From assembly GCA_017463985.1 (NCBI GenBank), contig JAFUEH010000007.1:1-64000 (forward strand): 64,000 nt of DNA, read 5' to 3'. The position numbers and the translations under genes are program-made. Below the pieces are notes generated by a model. The model ran no database searches and was not told where the DNA came from. It saw only the letters and a list, made by a program, of their open reading frames with translations. This document shows, piece by piece, positions 18,139 to 29,900 of this stretch; the stretch's first letter is position 1, and each line of letters begins with the position of its first letter. Source of the DNA: Eubacterium sp. (GTDB lineage Bacteria; Bacillota; Clostridia; Oscillospirales; Acutalibacteraceae).

Positions 18139-19332
18139 TTACTCCTCGATAGCGATAACAACGCCTGAACCTACGGTTCTGCCGCCCTCACGGATAGCAA
18201 AACGCAGACCGTTTTCGATAGCGATCGGAGTGATCAGCTCAACGTTCATATCAACGTTGTCGCCAGGCATACACATCTCTGTGCCTTCCGGAAGAGTGAT
18301 AACGCCGGTAACGTCTGTGGTTCTGAAATAGAACTGAGGACGATAGTTGTTGAAGAACGGAGTGTGACGGCCGCCCTCGTCCTTGGACAGAACGTAAACC
18401 TGGCCGGTGAACTTGGTGTGAGGCTTAATGGAACCCGGCTGAGCAAGAACCTGGCCTCTCTTGATCTCTGTTCTCTGAACACCACGCAGCAGGCAGCCGA
18501 TGTTGTCGCCGGCCTCTGCATAGTCGAGGATCTTTCTGAACATCTCGATACCGGTGCAAACGGTGGTTCTGGATTCTTCTTCAAGACCTACCATTTCAAC
18601 CTGGTCGTTAGTCTTCAGCTGGCCTCTCTCAACTCTACCGGTAGCAACAGTACCACGGCCTGTGATCGTGAATACGTCCTCAACAGGCATCAGGAACGGC
18701 AGGTCAGACTTACGGTCAGGAGTCGGAATATAATCATCAACAGCGTCCATGAGCTCGCCGATGCAAGCGCAAGCAGGATCGTCAATGCTGTCAGCCTCAA
18801 GAGCCTTCAGAGCAGAACCCTTGATGATCGGGCATTCGTCATCAAATTCATACTCAGCAAGGGTCTCACGGATTTCCATCTCAACGAGTTCAAGCAGCTC
18901 TTCGTCGTCAACCTGGTCGGTCTTGTTCATGAAGACGATGATTGCCGGAACGCCTACCTGACGGGCAAGGAGAAGGTGCTCCTTGGTCTGAGCCATCGGG
19001 CCGTCGGTAGAAGCGATAACAAGGATAGCGCCGTCCATCTGAGCAGCACCGGTGATCATGTTCTTAATATAGTCAGCGTGACCCGGGCAGTCAACGTGCG
19101 CATAGTGACGCTTGTCAGTCTCATACTCAACGTGAGCAGTGTTGATGGTGATACCACGCTCTCTCTCTTCAGGAGCCTTATCAATGTTCTCATAAGCTTC
19201 GAACTTTGCATAGCCCTTAGCAGCCAGATACTTGGTGATCGCTGCGGTCAGAGTGGTCTTGCCGTGGTCAACGTGACCGATGGTACCAATGTTTACGTGC
19301 GGTTTGGTACGGTTAAAATGTTCTTCTGCCAT
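18139..19332 (-). CDS. tuf: Elongation factor Tu
   Basis: GTPase that delivers aminoacyl-tRNA to the ribosomal A site; 397 residues. G1 [10 protein letters not shown], the switch I region [14 protein letters not shown]3 [12 protein letters not shown] and G4 NKTDQ are all normal. SD AAGGAGG precedes the ATG. It has its own promoter (19378-19406) and terminator, so it can be made independently of fusA. The sequence [13 protein letters not shown] and domain 2/3 residues look standard; no kirromycin-type change was sought in detail. Confidence 0.98.
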   Translation of the reverse strand: MAEEHFNRTKPHVNIGTIGHVDHGKTTLTAAITKYLAAKGYAKFEAYENIDKAPEERERGITINTAHVEYETDKRHYAHVDCPGHADYIKNMITGAAQMDGAILVIASTDGPMAQTKEHLLLARQVGVPAIIVFMNKTDQVDDEELLELVEMEIRETLAEYEFDDECPIIKGSALKALEADSIDDPACACIGELMDAVDDYIPTPDRKSDLPFLMPVEDVFTITGRGTVATGRVERGQLKTNDQVEMVGLEEESRTTVCTGIEMFRKILDYAEAGDNIGCLLRGVQRTEIKRGQVLAQPGSIKPHTKFTGQVYVLSKDEGGRHTPFFNNYRPQFYFRTTDVTGVITLPEGTEMCMPGDNVDMNVELITPIAIENGLRFAIREGGRTVGSGVVIAIEE

Positions 19333-19377
19333 TGGAATTTCCTCCTTAAAATTTACAATAGAAAATTGTGCAATGAT

Positions 19378-19406
19378 ATTTTAACAAATACTTTTCAAAA
19401 TATCAA
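19378..19406 (-). promoter_or_regulatory. Sigma-A promoter of tuf
   Basis: Minus-strand TTGATA, 17-base spacer, TAAAAT in a very AT-rich 102-base gap between fusA and tuf. Confidence 0.7.
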
Positions 19407-19434
19407 GTATTTTTATGAAATTATGGTATAATTA

Positions 19435-21543
19435 TCAATTCTTTGAACGTTCGTTGATAATTTTCTCAGAAATTGACTTCGGAACCGGATCATAACCCTC
19501 TGGTTCCATGGTATACTGGCCTCTGCCCTGAGTCTTGGAACGCAGGTCGTTAACGTAGCCGAACATCTCTGACAGCGGAACACGCGCATTGATCTGCTTC
19601 ACGCCGCCGATTCTGTCCTCCATGCCCTGGATCTGACCGCGGCGGGAGTTCAGGTCACCGATCACATCGCCCATGTAATCCTCCGGTACGATGACCGTTA
19701 CCTTCATCATCGGCTCAAGAATGATCGGGTTAGCCTTCTTAGCTGCATCCTTAAACGCCATAGAGCCTGCGATCTTGAACGCCATTTCAGAGGAGTCAAC
19801 CTCATGATAAGAGCCGTCATAAAGCTCTACTCTGACGTCCACTACCGGATAACCGGCAACGATACCGCTCTTCATAGCCGCCTGGATACCGGCGTCTACA
19901 GCAGGGATATATTCCTTCGGGATTGCGCCGCCGACCACCTGGTTATCAAATGCATAACCCTGGCCGATGCCATTTTCATCCACGTTCGGGAACATACGGA
20001 TCTTAACATGACCGTACTGACCGGAACCACCGGACTGCTTCTTATACTTCAGGTCAGACATGGAGTCGCCCTGAATCGTCTCTTTATAAGCAACCTGCGG
20101 TGCACCGATATTCGCCTCGACCTTAAATTCACGCAGCAGACGGTCAACGATGATCTCCAGATGGAGCTCACCCATACCGGCAATAATGGTCTGGCCGGTT
20201 TCCTCGTCAGTATACGCCTTAAAGGTAGGATCTTCTTCTGCCAGCTTCGCCAGCGCAATACCCATTTTTTCCTGGCCAGCCTTCGTTTTCGGCTCGATCG
20301 CCACGCGGATAACCGGATCAGGGAAGTTCATGGACTCGAGGATGATCGGATGATCTTCATCGCACAGCGTATCGCCGGTCGTCGTATTCTTTAAGCCAAC
20401 GGCTGCAGCAATATCACCGGCGTAGCATTCCGGAATATCCTCTCTGTGGTTAGCGTGCATCTGCAGAATTCTGCCAAGTCTTTCTCTGTGTCCCTTGACG
20501 GAGTTGAAGCAGGTCTTGCCTGCGACGGCAACGCCCGAGTAAACACGGAAATAGCAGATCTTACCGACATAAGGGTCGGTGGCAATTTTAAAGGCCAGTG
20601 CAGAGAACGGCTCGTCATCGGAAGAATGACGGTATTCCTCTTCGTCAGTGTCAGGATTAACGCCCTTGATGGATTCAATATCTGTCGGAGCAGGCATATA
20701 GTCGACGATTGCGTCAAGCAGCGGCTGAACGCCCATATTACGGTAGGCTGTTCCGCAGCACATCGGCACCATCTCGCCGGCGATCGTGGATTGACGGATG
20801 ATCCGTCTGATGTCCTCTATCGTCACGGCGTCCTCGCCCTCTTCAAAGTATTTTTCCATCAGCTCCTCGTCCTGCTCAACGATATGCTCAATGAGCTTGG
20901 TTCTGTATTCCTCCGCAAGCTCCTGCATTTCAGGACGGATCTCTCTGATCTCAAATTTTTGGCCGTTATTCTTATCAGGCTCAATATAAATGATTTCGTG
21001 ATTCTCAACCAGGTCGATAATTCCCTCAAAGGTATCCTCAGAGCCGATCGGCAGCTGAATCGGAATGGCGTTACACTGGAACCTGTCCAGCACCATGTTA
21101 TAAACATTGAAGAAATCGGCACCCATAATGTCCATCTTATTGACAAAGATCATTCTGGGTACTTTATATTCGTCAGCCTGACGCCATACGGTTTCAGACT
21201 GCGGCTCAACACCGCCCTTTGCGCAAAGCACGGTAACGGAACCGTCGAGCACACGCAGGGAACGCTGCACCTCTACTGTGAAGTCAACGTGACCGGGGGT
21301 GTCGATGATATTGATTCTGTGATCTCTCCAAAAACAGGTGGTAGCAGCCGAGGTGATCGTAATACCTCTCTCCTGCTCCTGTTCCATCCAGTCCATGGTA
21401 GCAGCACCGTCGTGGGTTTCACCGATCTTATGGTTAATACCCGTGTAAAAAAGGATACGCTCCGTTGTAGTTGTTTTACCTGCATCGATATGAGCCATGA
21501 TACCGATATTTCTGGTTTCCTCTAGAGATACTTTTCTTGGCAT
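19435..21543 (-). CDS. fusA: Elongation factor G
   Basis: Ribosomal translocase GTPase, about 702 residues. Start ATG 21543 begins [20 protein letters not shown], the usual EF-G N-terminus; 25 further in-frame codons upstream have no family similarity. G1 [15 protein letters not shown], switch [15 protein letters not shown]3 [12 protein letters not shown] and G4 NKMD are intact, and domain IV ends with the normal EF-G C-terminus. AAAGG precedes the start. The 5' leader contains an inverted repeat (21576-21626). Part of the str operon after rpsG, before tuf. Confidence 0.98.
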   Translation of the reverse strand: MPRKVSLEETRNIGIMAHIDAGKTTTTERILFYTGINHKIGETHDGAATMDWMEQEQERGITITSAATTCFWRDHRINIIDTPGHVDFTVEVQRSLRVLDGSVTVLCAKGGVEPQSETVWRQADEYKVPRMIFVNKMDIMGADFFNVYNMVLDRFQCNAIPIQLPIGSEDTFEGIIDLVENHEIIYIEPDKNNGQKFEIREIRPEMQELAEEYRTKLIEHIVEQDEELMEKYFEEGEDAVTIEDIRRIIRQSTIAGEMVPMCCGTAYRNMGVQPLLDAIVDYMPAPTDIESIKGVNPDTDEEEYRHSSDDEPFSALAFKIATDPYVGKICYFRVYSGVAVAGKTCFNSVKGHRERLGRILQMHANHREDIPECYAGDIAAAVGLKNTTTGDTLCDEDHPIILESMNFPDPVIRVAIEPKTKAGQEKMGIALAKLAEEDPTFKAYTDEETGQTIIAGMGELHLEIIVDRLLREFKVEANIGAPQVAYKETIQGDSMSDLKYKKQSGGSGQYGHVKIRMFPNVDENGIGQGYAFDNQVVGGAIPKEYIPAVDAGIQAAMKSGIVAGYPVVDVRVELYDGSYHEVDSSEMAFKIAGSMAFKDAAKKANPIILEPMMKVTVIVPEDYMGDVIGDLNSRRGQIQGMEDRIGGVKQINARVPLSEMFGYVNDLRSKTQGRGQYTMEPEGYDPVPKSISEKIINERSKN

Positions 21544-21575
21544 TTTTTCATACCTTTCTGCCCACACAAAGTCAT

Positions 21576-21626
21576 GAATTTCCGCAAAGCCAAATCTGTG
21601 GGCGAACAAGGAATACACGGAAATTC
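21576..21626 (-). promoter_or_regulatory. Inverted repeat in fusA leader
   Basis: GAATTTCCG (21576-21584) and CGGAAATTC (21618-21626) pair perfectly across 33 bases that contain further complementary CCCACA / TGTGGG segments. It would fold the mRNA just upstream of the fusA SD. A regulatory role is a guess. Confidence 0.4.
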
Positions 21627-21753
21627 AGCCGCCGATTGCGGCAGTGCGCTGTGTTGAAGCAGAGTAAGTAAAATCCGAACACGGTTTAAAATGGCAGATT
21701 CGCCTTATCTCTGCGTTAAAATACTTAAGGCACACAGCAGCCGAAAAATCAGA

Positions 21754-22224
21754 TTAATATCTGAAGTGAGCAAAAGCCTTATTAGCTTCAGCCATTCTGT
21801 GCGTATCGTCACATCTCTTGACGGCGCCGCCGGTCTTGTTAGCTGCGTCCATAATTTCAGCAGCAAGACGTTCTCTCATGGTTCTTTCACTTCTTGCACG
21901 GGCAAAGAATGTGATCCATCTGAGACCAAGCGTCTGACGTCTTTCAGGACGAACCTCAAGCGGTACCTGGTAAGTAGCACCACCGATACGGCGAGCCTTT
22001 ACCTCGAGAACCGGCATAACGTTCTCCATTGCAGCGTCGAATACTTCAATCGGATCCTTACCTGTCTTTTCCTGAATAATTTCAAAGGCACCGTAAACGA
22101 TCTTCTGTGCAACACCCTTCTTGCCATCCAGCATAATGTTGTTGATAAGACGGGTCACAACCTTTGAATTGTAAAGCGGATCAGGTAATACATCACGCTT
22201 AGCGATTTGACCTCTTCTTGGCAT
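21754..22224 (-). CDS. rpsG: 30S ribosomal protein S7
   Basis: Primary rRNA-binding protein nucleating assembly of the 30S head; 156 residues, full length. It begins [20 protein letters not shown] and contains [17 protein letters not shown] and the beta-hairpin region [17 protein letters not shown] typical of S7. SD AAGGAGGGAAG lies just upstream. It is separated from rpsL by 317 bases instead of the usual few dozen. Confidence 0.98.
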   Translation of the reverse strand: MPRRGQIAKRDVLPDPLYNSKVVTRLINNIMLDGKKGVAQKIVYGAFEIIQEKTGKDPIEVFDAAMENVMPVLEVKARRIGGATYQVPLEVRPERRQTLGLRWITFFARARSERTMRERLAAEIMDAANKTGGAVKRCDDTHRMAEANKAFAHFRY

Positions 22225-22302
22225 CTTCGCTTCCCTCCTTCATTAAATAGTATGAGTTCATAGGTACTCGGTTTTTCCGTGGAGCCAACAAAAAGTCTAC
22301 GC

Positions 22303-22332
22303 ACTATATAAATAGGTATAAACTATTGTCAG
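22303..22332 (-). promoter_or_regulatory. Possible internal promoter before rpsG
   Basis: Minus-strand CTGACA, 18-base spacer, TATAGT about 80 bases upstream of the rpsG ATG, in the unusually long rpsL-rpsG gap (22225-22541). The gap holds no gene. Confidence 0.4.
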
Positions 22333-22340
22333 TCCATTCA

Positions 22341-22392
22341 TTGCAGAAGTAGCTTGTTTTACTTCTGTGAAGTAAATAATTACTTCAGAAGT
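22341..22392. repeat. Nested inverted repeats in the rpsL-rpsG gap
   Basis: TGAAGTAA, ATAA, TTACTTCA forms a perfect 8-bp hairpin (22368-22387) enclosed by ACTTC / GAAGT, and an alternative pairing exists with the upstream AGAAGTA. The two are mutually exclusive, as in an attenuator, but there is no T-tract. Confidence 0.45.
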
Positions 22393-22541
22393 GATTGATT
22401 ATCGAAACGGATAGAAGAAAATTCAAGAGAACGGATGGATTGTCACATTTCTTTGATGCAGGCATACTGACGTATGTCAAATCAAAAAATGGGACAAGGC
22501 GCCGTTATATTGAATTTTATCGATTCGGCTTCGGTAATTAA

Positions 22542-22961
22542 TTACTTCTTAACTTTAGGTCTCTTGGCACCGTACTTGGAACGGCTCTGCATTCTGCCGG
22601 TCACGCCCTGGGTATCCAGTGTACCGCGGATGATGTGGTAACGAACACCGGGAAGGTCCTTAACACGGCCGCCGCGAACCATAACAACAGAGTGCTCCTG
22701 GAGGTTGTGACCAACGCCCGGGATGTAAGCAGACACTTCCATACCGTTGGTAAGACGAACTCTGGCAATCTTACGGAGAGCGGAATTCGGCTTCTTCGGG
22801 GTCGCTGTCTTAACTGCTGTGCAAACGCCGCGCTTCTGCGGAGAAGCGTTATTCGTCATAACGTTCTTCTTCGTGTTTAAGCCCTTTAAAAGTGCAGGTG
22901 CTTTCGCCTTCTTTTCAAGTGACTTACGTCCTGTTCTTACAAGCTGATTAAAGGTAGGCAA
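22542..22961 (-). CDS. rpsL: 30S ribosomal protein S12
   Basis: Decoding-centre protein, 139 residues. The loop with Lys43-equivalent, [20 protein letters not shown], and the Lys88-equivalent [13 protein letters not shown] are wild-type, so no streptomycin-resistance change is seen. The N-terminal segment differs from Bacillus S12 ([19 protein letters not shown]) but is alignable. First gene after its own strong promoter (23158-23187), with a roughly 190-base structured leader. Confidence 0.98.
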   Translation of the reverse strand: MPTFNQLVRTGRKSLEKKAKAPALLKGLNTKKNVMTNNASPQKRGVCTAVKTATPKKPNSALRKIARVRLTNGMEVSAYIPGVGHNLQEHSVVMVRGGRVKDLPGVRYHIIRGTLDTQGVTGRMQSRSKYGAKRPKVKK

Positions 22962-22994
22962 TAGTTTATCTCCTTTCTGAATTATTTATGCACG

Positions 22995-23088
22995 TATGCG
23001 CATAAGATAAGCTTGACCGTTAACGCCGATCGGCTGTTCAAGCCTATCTTATACGCATACCCGCGGAGTGCAGACAAGCTGCACTCCG
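22995..23088 (-). promoter_or_regulatory. Structured 5' leader of rpsL
   Basis: In the transcript, a 22-bp stem forms between 23038-23059 and 22995-23016, with two positions as G-U pairs and an inner GCCGATCGGC palindrome in the 21-base loop. Just upstream a perfect 10-bp hairpin CGGAGTGCAG / CTGCACTCCG (23064-23088) is present. There is no terminator T-tract. Autogenous control of the str operon by S7 or another ribosomal protein is possible but not shown. Confidence 0.6.
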
Positions 23089-23157
23089 TTGGCATTTTGT
23101 ACAAATATCCTGTGCGAATTTTAGTAAAATCGCCAAATCGCACTGACACGATTACGT

Positions 23158-23187
23158 ATTATAGCATTGGTTCCTACAATTTGTCAA
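23158..23187 (-). promoter_or_regulatory. Strong sigma-A promoter of rpsL
   Basis: Minus-strand consensus TTGACA, 18-base spacer, consensus TATAAT. It starts the str operon independently of rpoBC. No terminator is evident after rpoC, so read-through may add to it. Confidence 0.85.
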
Positions 23188-23221
23188 GGATATTTTTAAT
23201 ATATTAAGGAAGGTTTTTCAG

Positions 23222-26200
23222 TTAGTTAGTGCTACCTGAAAGCAGTTCCTGCAGCTGCTCAATATTGAAGATCTCCTCTGAGCCCTCTGCGCTGAAATAG
23301 CTGGGGATTACATCCACGTCTCTGAAAACATCCATACCGGTTCCGGCCGGAATCAGCTTACCGATCAGCACGTTCTCCTTCAGGCCAAGCAGCGGATCGC
23401 TCTTGCCCTTGATCGCGGCGTCGGTCAGCACTCTGGTGGTCTCCTGGAAGGAAGCAGCCGACAGGAAGGAATCCGTTGCCAGAGAAGCCTTGGTAATACC
23501 CATCAGCAGCGGCACATACGTCGCGTGCTTCAGGTTCTCCTCCCCTGCTCTGATTCTGGCGTCGACCTTGTCGTTGGCCTCATCCACCTGAGATACATCC
23601 ATCATCGTGCCCGGGATCAGGTCGGTATCGCCGGCCTCGTCCACCGTACACTTCTTCAACATCTGACGGACGATAACCTCAATGTGCTTATCGTTGATAT
23701 CAACACCCTGCGTACGGTAAGCGAACTGAACCTCTTTGATCAGGTAGTTATAAACTGCCTCCTTGCCGAGGATCGCCAGCACGTCGTGCGGGTTCTTGGC
23801 ACCCATGGTGATCTCCTGACCCTTCGCAATATGCGCGCCCTCCACGATATTCTCATGCAGACGGGAGCCGTAAGGAATCAGGTACTTCTTTTCTTCGCCC
23901 GTCTCGGTATTATATACCACAACGTGACGGCTCTTCTTGATCTCCTCAAAGCGAACGTCGCCCTCGATTTCGGAGAGGATCGCCAGCTGCTTCGGCTTTC
24001 TGGCTTCAAACAGCTCCTCGACTCTCGGCAGACCCTGGGTGATATCCTCACCGCCGGCAACACCGCCGGTGTGGAAGGTTCTCATGGTCAGCTGGGTACC
24101 CGGCTCACCGATGGACTGTGCGGCGATCGTACCGACCGCTTCACCGACCTGTACCGGTTCATTGAACGCCAGGTTGGAGCCGTAGCACTTGCAGCACACG
24201 CCGTTGCGGGATTTACAGGTGATCAAGGAACGGATCTTCACAGAGGTAATACCGGCGTCCACAATACGCTCCGCATCCTCTGCGGTCATGATTCTGTCGG
24301 TATCCATGAGGATCTCGCCGGTTTCCGGATGTACGACCGGCTCGGAGACATAACGGCCTACCAAACGCTCCTCGAGTGACTCGAGCACACGCTCGCCGTC
24401 CATGATGGAATAAACCTCAATACCGTCATGGCAGCCGCAATCTCTGTCGCGGATGATAACATCCTGCGAAACGTCAACCAGACGTCTGGTCAGGTAACCG
24501 GAGTCAGCGGTACGCAGCGCGGTATCGGTCAAGCCCTTACGCGCACCACGGGAGGAAATGAAGTATTCCAGAATATTCAGACCTTCACGGTAGTTGGCAC
24601 GGATCGGAACCTCGATCGTCTTACCGGAGGTATTAGCGATCAGACCTCTCATACCGGCCAGCTGACGCAGCTGCGAGGTACTACCACGCGCGCCGGAGTC
24701 AACCATCATGTGGATCGGGTTATGCGTTCCGTCGAAGTTACCGGTCAGCTCGTTCGATACCTTATCCGTACAGTCCTCCCAAGCCTTGATAACGGCGGAG
24801 GAACGCTCCTCATTGGTGATCTCACCCCAGTTATAGCTGGCCATGATCTCATCCACCTTAGCCTCTGTTTCGGCCAGGTATTCCTTTTTCTTTTCAGGAA
24901 TCAGCGCGTCAATAACGGCAACCGTCGTACCGGAAATGGTAGAATACTTATAGCCCTGCGCCTTCAGCTCGTCGAGCATACGGGAGGCAACAGACACGCC
25001 GTGCTTATGAATACACTTGTCCGCGATCTTCGTCAGTCCGCCCTTCTTCACGACGAAGGAAACCTCCAGGTCAAACGCATTGTCCGGATTGCTTCTGTCG
25101 ACAAAGCCAAGGTCCTGCGGCACCGGACGGTTAAAGATCACGCGGCCGACAGTGGTTTTCACCAGCTTAGAGACTGTCTGACCGTCAATTTCCTTTGTGA
25201 AGCGGATCAGACACTCACTGTGCAGACCGAGCGAACCCTCCTGATACGCCATCAGCGCCTCATCGGTATCGCGGTAGATATTATACTTGGTGACCTCTTC
25301 GCCGTCGATCACTTCTGTTCTCGGCGCGCCGGGCTCACCCTCTTTGATCATCGTCAGGTAGTAAGAACCGATGACCATATCCTGCGTCGGCACTGCCACC
25401 GGCTTACCGTCGGACGGCTTGAGCAGGTTGTTAGCAGCCAGCATCAGCATTCTTGCCTCTGCCTGCGCCTCAGCGGACAGCGGTACGTGAACAGCCATCT
25501 GGTCACCGTCGAAGTCTGCGTTGAACGCGGTACAAGCCAGCGGATGCAGCTTGATCGCTCTACCCTCAACGAGCACCGGCTCAAAGGCCTGGATACCCAG
25601 TCTGTGCAGCGTAGGCGCACGGTTCAGCATAACCGGATGATCCTTGATAACAACCTCGAGGGCATCCCATACTCTCGGGTCGTCCGCCTTCTCTACCTTC
25701 TTACGGGCAGACTTGATATTGGAAGCGACGCCGGTCTCCACCAGGCGCTTCATGATAAACGGCTTGAACAGCTCGATCGCCATTTCCTTCGGCAGACCGC
25801 ACTGATACATCTTCAACTCCGGACCGACAACGATAACGGAACGGCCGGAATAGTCAACACGCTTACCGAGCAGGTTCTGACGGAAGCGGCCCTGCTTACC
25901 CTTGAGCATATCGGACAGGGACTTGAGCGGACGGTTGGACGGACCGGTGACCGGTCTGCCGCGTCTGCCGTTATCAATCAGGGCGTCAACCGCCTCCTGG
26001 AGCATTCTCTTTTCGTTTCTGATAATAATATCAGGGGCGTGCAGCTCCATGAGTCTCTTTAAACGGTTGTTACGGTTAATGACTCTGCGGTACAGGTCGT
26101 TGAGGTCGGAAGTAGCAAAGCGGCCGCCGTCCAGCTGTACCATCGGGCGAATATCCGGCGGAATAACCGGAATCACGTCTAAGATCATCCACTCCAGCTT

Positions 26201-26869
26201 GTTGCCGCTGTGGTAGAAGGCATCGACAACATCGAGGCGCTTCAGCAGCTTGACGCGCTTTTGACCGGTAGCGGTCTCCAGCTCCTCCGTCAGCTGTGCT
26301 CTGAGTGTCGGCACGTCGATCTCCATCAGCAGCTCCTTGATCGCCTCAGCGCCCATGCCGGCCTTAAAGTCGTCCTCATATCTTTCACGCATCTCTGCGT
26401 ATTCCTTTTCGTTGAGGATCTGCATCTTCTCCAGCGGCGTATCGCCCGGATCGGTAACGATGTAAAGCGCAAAGTAAAGCACCTTTTCAAGGTATCTCGG
26501 GGAAATATCCAGTACTAAGCCGAGGCGGCTCGGAATACCCTTGAAATACCAGATATGCGATACCGGCGCTGCCAGCTCAATGTGGCCCATACGCTCGCGG
26601 CGTACCTTGGCGCGGGTGATCTCAACGCCGCAGCGTTCACAGACCTTGCCCTTATGGCGAACCTTCTTATATTTACCGCAATGACATTCCCAGTCCTTCA
26701 TGGGGCCGAAGATGCGCTCGCAGAAAAGTCCGTCACGCTCTGGCTTCAGGGTTCTGTAATTGATGGTTTCCGGCTTGGTAACTTCGCCGTAGCTCCATTC
26801 GCGGATACGCTCCGGTGAGGCAAGTCCTATTTTAATTGAACTGAATTCTGTTGTTGAATTATGATCCAT
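23222..26869 (-). CDS. rpoC: RNA polymerase beta' subunit
   Basis: Largest core subunit, 1215 residues, normal for Firmicutes with no large lineage insert. Zinc-binding CHCGKY...CERCG at the N-terminus, the catalytic Mg site [12 protein letters not shown], bridge-helix and trigger-loop region [20 protein letters not shown], and second zinc site [13 protein letters not shown] are present. It starts 56 bases after rpoB with an AGGAGAG SD. Confidence 0.98.
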   Translation of the reverse strand: MDHNSTTEFSSIKIGLASPERIREWSYGEVTKPETINYRTLKPERDGLFCERIFGPMKDWECHCGKYKKVRHKGKVCERCGVEITRAKVRRERMGHIELAAPVSHIWYFKGIPSRLGLVLDISPRYLEKVLYFALYIVTDPGDTPLEKMQILNEKEYAEMRERYEDDFKAGMGAEAIKELLMEIDVPTLRAQLTEELETATGQKRVKLLKRLDVVDAFYHSGNKLEWMILDVIPVIPPDIRPMVQLDGGRFATSDLNDLYRRVINRNNRLKRLMELHAPDIIIRNEKRMLQEAVDALIDNGRRGRPVTGPSNRPLKSLSDMLKGKQGRFRQNLLGKRVDYSGRSVIVVGPELKMYQCGLPKEMAIELFKPFIMKRLVETGVASNIKSARKKVEKADDPRVWDALEVVIKDHPVMLNRAPTLHRLGIQAFEPVLVEGRAIKLHPLACTAFNADFDGDQMAVHVPLSAEAQAEARMLMLAANNLLKPSDGKPVAVPTQDMVIGSYYLTMIKEGEPGAPRTEVIDGEEVTKYNIYRDTDEALMAYQEGSLGLHSECLIRFTKEIDGQTVSKLVKTTVGRVIFNRPVPQDLGFVDRSNPDNAFDLEVSFVVKKGGLTKIADKCIHKHGVSVASRMLDELKAQGYKYSTISGTTVAVIDALIPEKKKEYLAETEAKVDEIMASYNWGEITNEERSSAVIKAWEDCTDKVSNELTGNFDGTHNPIHMMVDSGARGSTSQLRQLAGMRGLIANTSGKTIEVPIRANYREGLNILEYFISSRGARKGLTDTALRTADSGYLTRRLVDVSQDVIIRDRDCGCHDGIEVYSIMDGERVLESLEERLVGRYVSEPVVHPETGEILMDTDRIMTAEDAERIVDAGITSVKIRSLITCKSRNGVCCKCYGSNLAFNEPVQVGEAVGTIAAQSIGEPGTQLTMRTFHTGGVAGGEDITQGLPRVEELFEARKPKQLAILSEIEGDVRFEEIKKSRHVVVYNTETGEEKKYLIPYGSRLHENIVEGAHIAKGQEITMGAKNPHDVLAILGKEAVYNYLIKEVQFAYRTQGVDINDKHIEVIVRQMLKKCTVDEAGDTDLIPGTMMDVSQVDEANDKVDARIRAGEENLKHATYVPLLMGITKASLATDSFLSAASFQETTRVLTDAAIKGKSDPLLGLKENVLIGKLIPAGTGMDVFRDVDVIPSYFSAEGSEEIFNIEQLQELLSGSTN

Positions 26870-26924
26870 ATTTGGAAGCTCTCCTTTTCTATAGTTTATT
26901 GGAAATTAGTCAGAACCGAACGGT

Positions 26925-29900
26925 TTATTCGTCGTCATCGTCGAACGAGCCGAACGCGTCTGCGAAGTTGGAGAAGAAATCTGCGTCTCCGTCATCGTCG
27001 TCCTCGTCGTCAATAAAGTCCTGACCTGCTTCCGATAATGCCAGCTCCTCGTCAGCGTCCACAAAGCCGTAGCCCTCGGTGTCGCTGCCAAAGTCGTCCA
27101 CGTCGGTCATTGCTTCGTCTACGCCGGTATCGTCAGCCGGTGCGCTGACAGGAGGAATACCGTCATCGTCAAGGTCCTGCTTGAGCTCAACCTCTTCACC
27201 GTTCTTATCATACAGTCTGGTGTCGAGGCCGAGCGCCTGAAATTCCTTAAAGAGCACCTTGAACGCCTCCGGTACGCCGGCGGGCGGGATGTTCTCGCCC
27301 TTGACGATCGCCTCATACGTGCTGACACGGCCTACCACATCATCCGACTTCACCGTGATGATCTCCTGCAGGGTGTAAGCAGCGCCGTAAGCCTCGAGCG
27401 CCCAAACCTCCATCTCACCGAAACGCTGACCGCCGAACTGCGCTTTACCGCCGAGCGGCTGCTGCGTGACAAGGCTGTAAGGACCGGTGGAACGGGCGTG
27501 CATCTTATCGTCAACAAGGTGATGCAGCTTCAGATAGTACATATAGCCGACGGTGACGCGGTTGTCAAATACCTCACCGGTTCTGCCGTCGGTAAGCGTC
27601 GTCTTACCGTCATAAACCTTGTTGCCGTTTTCATCAACATAGTAACCGATATCCGCCTGCTTCAGACATTCACGGATATCATCCTCGTGTGCGCCGTCAA
27701 ATACCGGCGTCATCATCTTCCAGCCAAGCGCCATCGCGGCATAGCCGAGGTGAACCTCCAGCACCTGACCGATGTTCATACGGGAAGGTACGCCGAGCGG
27801 GTTCAGCACGATGTCAAGCGGACGTCCGTCCGGCAGGAACGGCATATCCTCCTGCGGCAGTACACGGGAAACAACGCCCTTGTTACCGTGACGGCCGGCC
27901 ATCTTATCGCCTGCCTGAATCTTACGCTTCTGCGCAATGTAAACACGAACGACCTTGTTCACGCCCGGGCTGAGCTCGTCGCTGTTCGCTCTGGTAAATA
28001 CCTTTACGTCCACAACGATACCGTATTCGCCGTGCGGCACCTTCAGGGAGGTGTCACGCACCTCGCGCGCCTTTTCGCCAAAGATCGCACGGAGCAGACG
28101 TTCCTCCGCCGTCAGGTCGGTCTCGCCCTTCGGCGTTACCTTACCGACAAGGATATCGCCCGAGTGAACCTCGGCACCGATGCGGATAATACCGTCCTCG
28201 TCAAGATCCTTCAGCGCTTCCTCGCCGACGTTCGGAATATCACGGGTGATTTCCTCCGGACCGAGCTTGGTGTCACGCGCTTCCTGATCGTGCTCTATAA
28301 TATGAATAGAGGTGTAAACGTCGTCGCGCACAATTTTTTCATTAATCAGAACGGCGTCCTCGTAGTTGTAGCCCTCCCAGGTCATGAAGCCGATCAGGGC
28401 ATTCTTACCAAGGGAGATTTCGCCGTTGCAGGTAGCCGGACCGTCAGCAATCACCTGTCCGTCCTCTACCGTCTGATGCAGGGAAACGATCGGGCGCTGG
28501 TTAATACAGGTGCCCTGGTTGGAGCCGGCGAATTTGATCAGCTCATAGCGGTCGATCTCACCGGTCTTTGTCTTAATTTCAACTGTGTCAGCGTCAAGAC
28601 CGACTACCACGCCGCCGCGCTTCGCAGCCACGACAACGCCGGAGTCATAAGCGGCCTTGTATTCCATACCGGTACCGACCACAGGCGCCTCTGTTTTCAG
28701 CAGCGGCACTGCCTGACGCTGCATGTTCGCGCCCATCAGCGCACGGTTAGCGTCATCGTTTTCAAGGAACGGAATCATCGCGGTTGCCACCGATACAACC
28801 ATCTTCGGGGAAACGTCCATGTAATCCACTCTTTCGGGCGGCATCGTCAGGAACTCGTCCCTGTAACGGCAGGTAACTCTGGCGTTGGCAAAACGGCCTT
28901 CCTCGTCGAGCGGCTCGTTCGCCTGGGCGACCACAAACTCGTCCTCCATATCGGCGGTCATATAAACAACCTCGTCGGTAACGACGCCGGTTTTCTTATC
29001 GATCTTACGGTACGGCGCTTCGATGAAGCCGTATTCGTTCAGGCGGCTGTAGCAAGCCAGGTAAGAGATCAGACCGATGTTAGGACCTTCCGGTGTTTCA
29101 ATCGGGCACATACGGCCGTAATGCGTATAGTGAACGTCACGTACCTCAAAGCCGGCACGGTCTCTGGACAGACCGCCGGGGCCGAGCGCGGAAAGACGTC
29201 TCTTATGGGTTAACTCCGCCAGCGGGTTGTTCTGGTCCATGAACTGCGACAGCGGCGAGGAACCGAAGAACTCGCGGATCGCCGCCACGACCGGACGGAT
29301 ATTGATCAGCGCCTGCGGCGTGATCGCCTCCTCGTCGTCCTGCGCCTGCAGAGTCATTCTTTCGCGGATGACGCGCTCCATACGGGTAAAGCCGATACGG
29401 AACTGGTTTTGCAGCAGCTCGCCCACGGCGCGGATTCTTCTGTTGCCGAGGTGGTCGATATCGTCGGTTCTGCCGACGCCGAGCGCCAGGTTGTTCAGGT
29501 AAGATACCGTGGCGAAAATATCGTCAACGATAATGTGATTCGGGATCAGGTCGTCATGCTTGATGCGGATTTCCTCTTCGATGGCCTGCTGGTCATCGCC
29601 GCACTTTTCGAGGATCTCCATCAGTACACGGTAAGAGACCTTTTCATTGATCGCAAGGGCTTTCTTGTCGATCGTCACGTACTTGTCGATATTGACCATA
29701 CCGTTGGAAGCGATCTTGACCTCTCTGCCGCTTTCCAGCTGCACGTACGCAAACATAACGCCTGCGTCCTCGATCTCGTTCGCCTTCACCGAGTCGATCT
29801 TTTCACCGGCATCCGCGAGGAATTCACCCTGCGGTGAAATCACCGGACGTGACAGGATCTGACCGTTCAGACGGTCGGCAATGCCAAGCTTTTTGTTGTA

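Noticed and set aside
24428-26062. Plus-strand frame of 544 codons antisense to rpoC
   Set aside because: Shadow of the conserved rpoC coding sequence; composition follows the reverse complement of rpoC codons.
27498-29213. Plus-strand frame of 571 codons antisense to rpoB
   Set aside because: Shadow of rpoB, no independent start signals.
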